Positions 11,544 through 18,935 of a stretch of DNA of 64,000 nucleotides are shown here, piece by piece (position 1 is the stretch's first letter; each line of letters opens with the position of its first letter). The stretch comes from Pseudomonadota bacterium. GTDB taxonomy: Bacteria; Cyanobacteriota; Vampirovibrionia; Obscuribacterales; Obscuribacteraceae. The position numbers were made by a program, and so were the translations under genes. Below the pieces are notes generated by a model. It worked only from the letters and a program-made list of their open reading frames with translations, had not been told where the DNA came from and did not search any database. Where the stretch lies: assembly GCA_021325555.1 (NCBI GenBank), contig JAJPGY010000013.1:62001-126000 (forward strand), read 5' to 3'.

Positions 11544-14255
11544 TTACGCGTCGTGCTGGAGACCGAGGTAGTAGACCGCCTGCCGGCAGGCGTCCGTGTG
11601 ATTGAGCTTCGGGTTCTTGCGCTTGACCTCCTCGATCATCGCCCGCCGCCTGGGGATGTCCTTGATCGGCTCGGATGTGCAGATCCAGTAATCCATGCCC
11701 GAGGGGACGAGCCTGATCGTGCCGTGGACGGCGCCGACGATGAGCAGAAGCTGGCTGTCGCGCCGCTTCTCCTCCTGGGTGGAGAAGTTCTCCACCGCGG
11801 CCACCTCGGCATCGGTCAGCTTGAGCGTCTCCTTCAAGAGCTTGAGGTCGCTCGGGTCCTGGCGCAGGAGGATCTTCATGTGCGAGTTCTTCACCACCGA
11901 ATCGGCCTGCTCTGCCTGCCGGAAGAAGTCTTTGAGCTGCTGCGTGATGGACACCAGCATCATCCCGTAGTGGCGGGCGCGCCGGGAGAGATCGTCCAGC
12001 AGCCGGGCGCCGGCCTTGAAGCGCATTAGCGCCGCCGCCTCGTCGATGACCGCCGCGTAGCGCAGGCCGCGCTCCTTGCACTCGGCGGCCTTGCGCCGGA
12101 TGAACTCGGCCAGGATGAAGGTGGCCATGCGCTCCAGGCGCGGGTCGTTGACCTCGCGGGTGTCGAAGACCATGAAGAGCTTGTCGGTGTCGATGTTCGT
12201 GTAGCCGTCCACCAGCCCGCCGAAAGCGCCCTGCCTGGTAAACAGCGAGAGCCCGCGCGCGAACTGCTGCAGGCGGTCGCGCTGCAGCGGGTCCACCTCG
12301 TCGGCAGCAGCCTGGGCGGTCACCCGGGCCAGATCCGTCATCGTCGGCACCGTGCCCCGAAAGTGGGCGTCCATGTAAGCCACGCGGATAAGCCCGTCCA
12401 GAAGCGACTTCTCCTCGACGTTGAGCTCGTCGCGCCCTTCCGGCGCCAGCATGATGTCCAGCAGCGAGAGCAGGCCGCTCACCTTGTCGGGCGAAGGCTC
12501 GCCGGGCTTGTCCTCGGGCCCGAGATCGAACGGGTTCAGGATCTTGCCCGAGTTGGGCCCGAGATCCACGTAGTCGCACAGCTCCGGCCCGAGCAGCTCG
12601 GTGATGAACCGGTAGGCGCCGAACTTGTCCACGGTCTTGTCGATGAGCGTGAACTTCACGCCCAGCGGCATCAGGCGCAGAATGAGCATGGATACGGCGA
12701 AGGACTTGCCGGCGCCGGTGGTGCCGACCACGAACATGTTGTTGGCGTCCTTGCCCTGCCCGCGGAAAAAGGGGTTCAAGAGAACCGGCTCCCGGGAGGC
12801 GATAGCGAAGCCGAAGGGCACGCCGTCCGGGGTGCCGCACTGGGCGGTGAAGAAGGGCCAGAAGGTGCCCACGATAGGCGACATCACCCGGTGGACGATG
12901 GCCAGCTTGTCCACGCCCACCGACAGCGTCGATTGCCAGGCATCGAGCTGCAGCATCTGCCCGCGGTTCATGATCGCCCCCCGGTTCTTGAAGACACGCC
13001 TTATCTCGTCGGTGTTCTGGGCAAGTTTTTCCGGGGACTCGGCGTCTGTGCGGATATAGCAGCTGATGTCGAAGGCCTTGTTGGAGCTGCGCAGGAACTC
13101 CTGAATCGCCGAGGCGGCCGAGCGCGTGCCCTCCAGCCCCTCGAGGTCGGGCGTGGCCAGCTGCGTGCTGGTCACCACCCCCAGACGGTAATCCCTGTCC
13201 AGCTTCTTGCGCACGGCGTCCTGATCGCAGACGTGGATGAACATGGAAAATGTGTACTCCACCGAGAGCGTGAGCAGGTCCACCAGCCAGCCCATCCAGG
13301 TCTCGTGCGGCGGATCGGACATGTACTGGGTGCCGATGTACCTGCCGTCGAGCCAGATGTACTCGTCGGTGAGCTTGAGGGCCGACTGGGCCAGGCACGA
13401 ACCCTCCGAGATGTCCGGGCGTGAGGGCGGCGCCTCCGGATCGATCTGCGAGAGGCTCGGGTTGAGATCCGAGTAGATGAGGTTGCGCACCTCCCGCTTG
13501 CTGAGGATCGCCGGGCGCAGGTTGGAGCCGCGCAGCTGCTCGAGGGCGGTCTTGCACAGGCGGTTCAGGGTCTCCAGGTACTCCTCGTGCTTCTGGATAG
13601 AGCGCCGCCCGCTCCAGGGCGCGGTCATGTTCCTGCAATCCGGCGGATGATAGCTTATCACCACGTAGAAGTCGCGCTGCGGCACGAAGTTGACGTACTG
13701 CATGCGCCGGAACCACTTGTCCGTGTTGTCGGCGTACCACTTCAGGTACTCGACATCCGACTTCACGTGCACCTGATAGCGCGACAGGTACTCGTCCACG
13801 GAGAGGTTGCGCGATTTGACGATTATCTGGATGTCCGAATCGCAGGAGTTGGCGAAGGCGGTAAACTGGCGGGCCATCTGCTCGCGCTCCGCCTCGTCGA
13901 AGAGCAGGGCGTTTATCCCCTTGCAGCCGATGTACTTCCTCATGCTGCCGTCGGCCAGCACCACCAGCCCTTCCTCGTTGTCCTCGCCCGGGATCGAGTG
14001 GATGAAGCAGACATCCTGCCAGCTGGCCTCGCCCCGCACGTCGGGCGGCGGACCGCCGGCCTCCCTGCCCTCGGGCGGGGCGAACGGCAGCAGATCGCGC
14101 AGCACGGGCGGCAGCCCGCTGTAAAAGGAGGTGAGGAAGTTGTTGAGCGAGGGCGCCGGCCCGCCGCCGTTGCCGCCGGCGCCCTCGCCGTCGCCGGCGC
14201 GCAGCGTCGAGCCGGTGCTCATCCTGCGCGGCTGCGGTCTCAAACTGCCCGCCAT
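11544..14255 (-). CDS. virB4: VirB4-family type IV secretion ATPase
   Basis: 903 residues. VirB4 is the conserved cytoplasmic ATPase that powers type IV secretion. The Walker A motif GTTGAGKS is at about 511-518, and Walker B VIDEA at about 736-740, followed by the RecA-like motif SITQQLKDFF. Upstream features include the N-terminal VirB4 region (GKGINALLFDEAEREQMARQFTAF-like) and the stretch just before the P-loop (FGFAIASREPVLLNPFFRG) that is typical of the family. It begins with ATG 21 bp after the small VirB3-like gene; VirB3-VirB4 adjacency is common in T4SS loci. The first ~70 residues are Gly/Pro-rich and probably disordered. No coupling ATPase (VirD4) is found in the window. Confidence 0.93.
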   Translation of the reverse strand: MAGSLRPQPRRMSTGSTLRAGDGEGAGGNGGGPAPSLNNFLTSFYSGLPPVLRDLLPFAPPEGREAGGPPPDVRGEASWQDVCFIHSIPGEDNEEGLVVLADGSMRKYIGCKGINALLFDEAEREQMARQFTAFANSCDSDIQIIVKSRNLSVDEYLSRYQVHVKSDVEYLKWYADNTDKWFRRMQYVNFVPQRDFYVVISYHPPDCRNMTAPWSGRRSIQKHEEYLETLNRLCKTALEQLRGSNLRPAILSKREVRNLIYSDLNPSLSQIDPEAPPSRPDISEGSCLAQSALKLTDEYIWLDGRYIGTQYMSDPPHETWMGWLVDLLTLSVEYTFSMFIHVCDQDAVRKKLDRDYRLGVVTSTQLATPDLEGLEGTRSAASAIQEFLRSSNKAFDISCYIRTDAESPEKLAQNTDEIRRVFKNRGAIMNRGQMLQLDAWQSTLSVGVDKLAIVHRVMSPIVGTFWPFFTAQCGTPDGVPFGFAIASREPVLLNPFFRGQGKDANNMFVVGTTGAGKSFAVSMLILRLMPLGVKFTLIDKTVDKFGAYRFITELLGPELCDYVDLGPNSGKILNPFDLGPEDKPGEPSPDKVSGLLSLLDIMLAPEGRDELNVEEKSLLDGLIRVAYMDAHFRGTVPTMTDLARVTAQAAADEVDPLQRDRLQQFARGLSLFTRQGAFGGLVDGYTNIDTDKLFMVFDTREVNDPRLERMATFILAEFIRRKAAECKERGLRYAAVIDEAAALMRFKAGARLLDDLSRRARHYGMMLVSITQQLKDFFRQAEQADSVVKNSHMKILLRQDPSDLKLLKETLKLTDAEVAAVENFSTQEEKRRDSQLLLIVGAVHGTIRLVPSGMDYWICTSEPIKDIPRRRAMIEEVKRKNPKLNHTDACRQAVYYLGLQHDA

Positions 14256-14276
14256 AATCCCCCCCTCGATTGCTTG

Positions 14277-14657
14277 CTAGGAAACATAGGGCCGGTCCTC
14301 CTTGCGATCGGAGTCGACCACGGTCGGGTCCGGATATATTCTTCCCGGTTCCGGCCGCGGCAAATACACGCAGGGGGCGATCTTTAAGCCGTAGACAATC
14401 CGGTTGCGCCACCAGGCGATCGGCTTGGACTGCAGCATTAAGCCTACGCCCAGCCCGACGCAGCCGATGAGCAGGCCGAGCGCCATGCCGGTCGGCATGC
14501 TGCCCTGCGGCAGCGGTATCTTCCACTCCTTGGGCGTCAGCGAGAAGACGCAAAATCCCACGATGGCGAAACCGGCCAGCATCAGCCACTGGGATACGGT
14601 CATGCCCCGTATCTTGAGCGGCTTGTTGAGCAGGATTACCCGGTGCACCAGCGACAT
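14277..14657 (-). CDS. VirB3/PrgI-like two-helix membrane protein
   Basis: 126 residues. An N-terminal VHRVILLNKPLKIRGMTVSQWLML leads into two hydrophobic segments (about 22-41 and 56-75: MALGLLIGCVGLGVGLML), then YGLKIAPCVYLPRPEPG. Size, topology and the position immediately before virB4 fit VirB3 or the Gram-positive PrgI-type subunit that pairs with VirB4 at the inner membrane. The tail (residues 95-126) is polar and Pro/Asp-rich. Four bases separate its start from the DUF2225-like gene. Confidence 0.6.
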   Translation of the reverse strand: MSLVHRVILLNKPLKIRGMTVSQWLMLAGFAIVGFCVFSLTPKEWKIPLPQGSMPTGMALGLLIGCVGLGVGLMLQSKPIAWWRNRIVYGLKIAPCVYLPRPEPGRIYPDPTVVDSDRKEDRPYVS

Positions 14658-14661
14658 GCGC

Positions 14662-15294
14662 CTAACCTCCGTTGGCCTGGAAGTCCAGGGATCCGGCGTT
14701 GCGGCCCTCGCACATGCGGATGAGCTTGCGGGCCATTATGGCGAAACGGCTCGGCAGCTGGGGCAGCACGGCATTAAAATGGGCGCGGGACGCCTCGAAC
14801 TCGCCTGCCCGCCGCAAAAGCTCGCCTATCAGGTACTCGGTCTCGGCGCGCCTGTCGATCGGGCAGGAGATATCCACCAGCGACTTGCCAAAGGCGTCGG
14901 CGGCCAGCTTCCGGTACTCGCGCGCCTGCGGCAGCGCGTTGACGTCGTCCGCGCACCAGGCCGCGTGCAGGTAGAAAAGACCGACATTGTAGAAGTCGCG
15001 CCCGGCCCGCTCGGCGCCCAGGGCGGCGGCGCGAAACTGCAGGTGCGCCGGCGTGTTCGGCTGGGTCAGGGCGGCAGGCTCGCCGGTCGGCTCGAACTTG
15101 CTGCTCCAGTCCGCGTTGCCGCAGCTCGGGCAGGTGACCACCGCGTAGTGCTCCATCTGCTGGATGCGCCCGCCGAAGTCCTGGCGCAGCTCGCTGTTGC
15201 GATAGCCGGTATCGAAAAGAACCGGCAGCTGCCGGGAGGTGAACCGCACCCCGCAGTTCGGGCACTTCACACCCACATCGGCAACATACAGCAT
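14662..15294 (-). CDS. DUF2225-like zinc-ribbon protein inside the T4SS-like operon
   Basis: 210 residues. Two CxxC pairs near the N-terminus (VKCPNCGVRFTS and VTCPSCGNADW) are followed by a helical, TPR-like C-terminal half (ERAGRDFYNVGLFYLHAAWC; RAETEYLIGELLRRAGEFEASRAHF). This is the pattern of DUF2225 proteins, which are of unknown function. I chose ATG 15294, eight bases after GGAG, rather than the longer open frame that extends to 15396 without features. It is cytosolic (no signal). Its presence between the VirB6-like and VirB3-like genes, with a 4-bp gap downstream, suggests a link with the machine. Confidence 0.7.
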   Translation of the reverse strand: MLYVADVGVKCPNCGVRFTSRQLPVLFDTGYRNSELRQDFGGRIQQMEHYAVVTCPSCGNADWSSKFEPTGEPAALTQPNTPAHLQFRAAALGAERAGRDFYNVGLFYLHAAWCADDVNALPQAREYRKLAADAFGKSLVDISCPIDRRAETEYLIGELLRRAGEFEASRAHFNAVLPQLPSRFAIMARKLIRMCEGRNAGSLDFQANGG

Positions 15295-15453
15295 CGGCTC
15301 TACTCCGCCCCGCTCCTTACGGGCCACCGGCAGGCAGGCGGCACCGCCGCCGCCCATGTAAAGTATAGGCCCTCCACGAGAAGATGGCAGGGTCAACCGG
15401 CTGGCTCCGCCGGGCCGGCATCGGGTGCCGGCGCGTCAGGGACCGGCAGCCGA

Positions 15454-18400
15454 TCATGCCTCCGGATTGTTGGCCTCGTATTCCTGCAACCAGGCGATCT
15501 CGTCGGCTGTAAGCTCCTTGCGGGATTTCTTTCTCAGGTTCTTGTAGCGGTTGGCCGCCCCGGACTGGAAGTCGGAGAAAGGATCGACCATGCGCGCCTG
15601 CTCGCCGGAGCCGGAATCCCGCAAGCGCTGCGCGCCTGCCTTGCCGAGCGCCGCGCCCAGCGCGCCGCCGGCGTACAGGCTGCCCTGGTCGTCGACCGGC
15701 TGAGCGCTCACCTGCTCTGTCGGCTGCGCCTGCTCGACCGGCTGATAGGCGATCTGCTCCATCGAGGACTCCTCGTAGTAGGTGGGGGTCTCCTCCCGAT
15801 AATACGCGGGCGACTCGCTGTAGCCTCCCGACTGGTAGCTGACGTTCACGTCCGGCTGTCCGGCAGGCTGGCCGCCAGGCTGGACGTAGTAGACATCAAC
15901 CGGTGCGCCGCCGCCGGCGGTGCCGTAAGCGCCCGCTTGCTGCTGATACACGTTCTGCGGCATCTCCACCGACGCCTGGACATAGCTCTGCCCGCTGCCC
16001 GGGTCGTAATAAACGTACTGCCCGGACGACGAGTTGTAGTTGTACGCGTAGCCGCTGCCGGGATCGTAGTAGTAGTTGGCGCCGCCGGCATCCGTATAGT
16101 AGTTGTAGCCGGTGGTTTGATCCTGGTAGTAGCTCAGGTTGTGCGTGGTGTCGTAGTTGGACGTCATGCTGCTGGTGTCGATCGGGCCGATGCCCGGGTC
16201 GGGCGGCGCCGGCACCAGCGCGGCCGAGTCGAACTGTCCGGGGGTGAATCCGGGCAGGCTGGCCATCTGATCCGGCGAGATCATCACCGCGTCGCGCCCG
16301 TAGCTGGCCGTGACGTTGGCCGGAATGCCATCGGGCGGGACGGCGCCGGGGACGAGCCCGGATACCGGATCCAGGTTCGTGCCCGGCGGCAGCCCCAGGG
16401 CGTCCGGCGGCAGCCCCAGGGCGTCCGGCGGCAGCGGGCCGCCGGTGAGATCGGCAGCGAGCGTCCCCGTGGAAATCGGGTCGCCGGGAAGACCGGTGCC
16501 GGTGAGCGGCGGCAGGTTGGTTGCGTTCGCGTCGAGGCCGGCCAGGCTAGGCGTTGTCGTGGGGTCGTAGTAGCTACCGCTGGTGCCCGGTACCCCGGTG
16601 GAGCTGACGTAGCCGTCCAGCGTCACCCCGCCGCTGGTCTGCCCTGTGGCGGCTGTGCCCTGCAGGTCCGGCAGGGCGCCGCCCTGCAGGTTGGCGGCTG
16701 CCACGCTGTCGGGCGGCGCCGTTCCCGAATCATAGACGTTGTCGCCGTTGCCCGGCGGCTGGACGCCGCCCGGTTGCCCGCCTGCCGGGACGTCGCCCGG
16801 GAAGACGTATGCAGCCTGGGTTTGCGTGCCCTGACCGGGGTCCCCATAAGTGCTGCCGGCACCGCCGGTGGCATAGGAAGAACCAGCTCCCGATTGCCAG
16901 TTGCTGCTGGAGAGCGTCGAGCCGTCCGTTCCCGGCGGGGGCGTGAAGGAGGCCATGTCGGCGCCGCCGCCGGTGACTCCTGCCACGGCGCCGGCGTGCA
17001 TGCCGGGCGGTGGGCCACCGCCCTCGAGGCCGCCCGGGCCACCTGGCCCGCCCGGGCCACCAGGCCCGCCGGGTCCGCCGGATCCGCCGCCGGCGAGCAT
17101 GTGGGCCAGCGCCCCCGAGCCGGGGCCGCTGCCGCCGACCAGGGCGGCGTGCGTCGAAAGCGCCGCCGCGCCCGTACCGGCTGCGCCACCGGGGGCGCCG
17201 GCCGCGGCATGGGCCTGCACCGCCCCCGGTGCCCCGTGCGCGCCGGGCGCTCCGGCGCCCGGCGCGCCGCCCCGGGCGCCGGCCGCCCCGCCCTTCATGG
17301 ATTTTCCCAGCCCCTGGGCGGCCTGGCTCATGCCGGCCTGGGCGCCGGCCGCCGCCGTGTAGCCCGCCACGCTCACCAGGCTGGCGAAATCAAAGGCGTA
17401 TTGCACGGAGGCCAGGGAGAGGTAGTTGAGGGCGCCCATGATGATGGTGCCGGTGCTGCCGTCCACCCCCTTGAAGCAGGCCATGAGCATGACCACGGTG
17501 TTCCAGAACAGGCTCCAGAAGGAGAGCGTGACCACGCCTTCCACCCAGCTGGTGAAGGAGTCTCGCAGGGCCTTCAAGGGCCAGACCCAGAGGGCGGCCG
17601 TGATCGGCCCCATGCACCACAGGTAGAGCATGTAGACGAGCTGGAAGGCGCCGAGCACCGTCCAGCTGGCCGCCATGCCGCCGTTTATGGCGTTGACCAC
17701 GGCCCGCGCCACCGCCTGGTCGAAGGTCGAGCCCTCATCGGTGCCGATCGCCGAGCCGGGCGGCACCGGGCCGCCGTTGGGGTTGAGGGCGTTCGGGTTG
17801 TTCACCTGGAAGTTCAAGGCCTCGTTCTGGGCAAACGGGCTGTTGCCGCCGGGCGGCGGCGTGTTCCCCTGCACCAGCGCGTTGGCGTTGTCGGCCGGGT
17901 TGCGGATCGGAAAAGCCCGCTGGTGGGCGATCTTGGCGTCCTGGTACATGTCGGAGCCGAACAGGCGCTGGTACTCGGTCTTGATCGTCAGCGCAATCGA
18001 GTTGTTGAAGTCGATCCCGTAGTTGACCACCAGGTAGGTGGCCGGGATCAGGAAGGCGCCGACCACGGCCCGCAAAAGCCCCTCAAACGGGTTGACATCG
18101 CCGAGCACCGGCGTGCCCTGGGCGACGATCGCCCGCACCTGGGTCAAAACGGCCCCCGGAAGCAGGAGCAGGATGGCGATCCTGACGAAGAGCTGATCCC
18201 GGATCTTGTTCCACTTGTTATTCGCCTCGGTTGTGAAGTTATAAAGATAGGAGCCTTTTATATCCGGGTTCAGGTTGTCGATGGCCGTGGAAGCCTGGTT
18301 CTGCTCGAGGCCGGCCGCCGAGTTGCCGATCGAGGTTGCCTGCAGGTTGCCTATCGAATTGGAAAGCCACATGAGCTTCTCCGGGTCGTAGAGCTGCTCG

Positions 18401-18879
18401 AGCATGCGGTTGTCGTTGTAGCGCGAAATTACCTGGAACTGCGTATCGGAGATCGGGTAGCCGAAGGTCTGGAACAGGTCGTCGGAGATCCCCTCGTCAC
18501 GCTTGGTCGGCACCGCCGAAACGGCAGTCGGTATGTTTGTGGGCCACACCTGCACCGGACCCGACTTGTGGTGCATGATCATTCCCGGGCCCTGGGAGAT
18601 GCCGTTCTGGATCACGTCGTGCCCGTTGGTGGTGGTCGGTCCGAACTCGCGCGCCACCGGATAACGCAGGAAATAGTTCTTGCGGATGTCCCAGGCGGTG
18701 CCCCGGTTGGCGTCGGCGGGACCGGCGCCGGCGCTGGTGTTGCCGGCCCCCAGGCTGACGGTGCCGCCGCGTCCCGGCGACTCGGTCTGCTGCCCGAAGG
18801 CGGCCGGTGCGAGCATCGCCAGCGCCGTCATTACCATAAGCGGCAGAAGGGAGAACTTCAATCTGGTGGCAACTAGCAT
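15454..18879 (-). CDS. VirB6/TrbL-like polytopic protein A with long low-complexity tail
   Basis: 1141 residues. A signal peptide (about 1-29) is followed by a periplasmic region (TAWDIRKNYFLRYPV; YPISDTQFQVISRYNDNRML) and then about five membrane helices between residues 230 and 510 (RIAILLLLPGAVLTQ; LLRAVVGAFLIPATYLVV; LGAFQLVYMLYLWCMGPITAAL). This is the layout of VirB6/TrbL channel components. From about 520 the chain is Gly/Pro/Ala-rich, with GGP triplets and duplicated PPDALGL units, then a Tyr-rich region near 985-1050 (YYDPGSG motif twice), ending in a charged helix (KKSRKELTADEIAWLQEYE). It is clearly paralogous to the next gene upstream in its first 500 residues. Confidence 0.8.
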   Translation of the reverse strand: MLVATRLKFSLLPLMVMTALAMLAPAAFGQQTESPGRGGTVSLGAGNTSAGAGPADANRGTAWDIRKNYFLRYPVAREFGPTTTNGHDVIQNGISQGPGMIMHHKSGPVQVWPTNIPTAVSAVPTKRDEGISDDLFQTFGYPISDTQFQVISRYNDNRMLEQLYDPEKLMWLSNSIGNLQATSIGNSAAGLEQNQASTAIDNLNPDIKGSYLYNFTTEANNKWNKIRDQLFVRIAILLLLPGAVLTQVRAIVAQGTPVLGDVNPFEGLLRAVVGAFLIPATYLVVNYGIDFNNSIALTIKTEYQRLFGSDMYQDAKIAHQRAFPIRNPADNANALVQGNTPPPGGNSPFAQNEALNFQVNNPNALNPNGGPVPPGSAIGTDEGSTFDQAVARAVVNAINGGMAASWTVLGAFQLVYMLYLWCMGPITAALWVWPLKALRDSFTSWVEGVVTLSFWSLFWNTVVMLMACFKGVDGSTGTIIMGALNYLSLASVQYAFDFASLVSVAGYTAAAGAQAGMSQAAQGLGKSMKGGAAGARGGAPGAGAPGAHGAPGAVQAHAAAGAPGGAAGTGAAALSTHAALVGGSGPGSGALAHMLAGGGSGGPGGPGGPGGPGGPGGLEGGGPPPGMHAGAVAGVTGGGADMASFTPPPGTDGSTLSSSNWQSGAGSSYATGGAGSTYGDPGQGTQTQAAYVFPGDVPAGGQPGGVQPPGNGDNVYDSGTAPPDSVAAANLQGGALPDLQGTAATGQTSGGVTLDGYVSSTGVPGTSGSYYDPTTTPSLAGLDANATNLPPLTGTGLPGDPISTGTLAADLTGGPLPPDALGLPPDALGLPPGTNLDPVSGLVPGAVPPDGIPANVTASYGRDAVMISPDQMASLPGFTPGQFDSAALVPAPPDPGIGPIDTSSMTSNYDTTHNLSYYQDQTTGYNYYTDAGGANYYYDPGSGYAYNYNSSSGQYVYYDPGSGQSYVQASVEMPQNVYQQQAGAYGTAGGGAPVDVYYVQPGGQPAGQPDVNVSYQSGGYSESPAYYREETPTYYEESSMEQIAYQPVEQAQPTEQVSAQPVDDQGSLYAGGALGAALGKAGAQRLRDSGSGEQARMVDPFSDFQSGAANRYKNLRKKSRKELTADEIAWLQEYEANNPEA
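16383..16436. repeat. In-frame 21-bp tandem duplication inside VirB6-like A
   Basis: Two consecutive 21-bp copies (GGCGGCAGCCCCAGGGCGTCC on the plus strand, given here only in part of the array) encode two PPDALGL heptads followed by PPGT. It is a recent-looking expansion within the low-complexity tail. Confidence 0.6.
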
Positions 18880-18935
18880 TTACGAATCAGCCTCGAAGGG
18901 AATTTGTAACGAACCGTCTTACTCCTGGCAAAGCC

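Noticed and set aside
11434..14589. A 1051-codon minus-strand frame overlapping virB4
   Set aside because: It is a frame shadow of virB4: the overlapping frame has intact Walker A and B motifs while this one shows only low-complexity Ala/Arg/Gly sequence.
14404..18876. A 1490-codon open frame on the plus strand opposite the VirB6-like A gene and its neighbours
   Set aside because: It arises from GC-rich codon structure of the minus-strand genes: composition is Arg/Gly/Val-rich without domains, and it spans several well-supported genes on the other strand.
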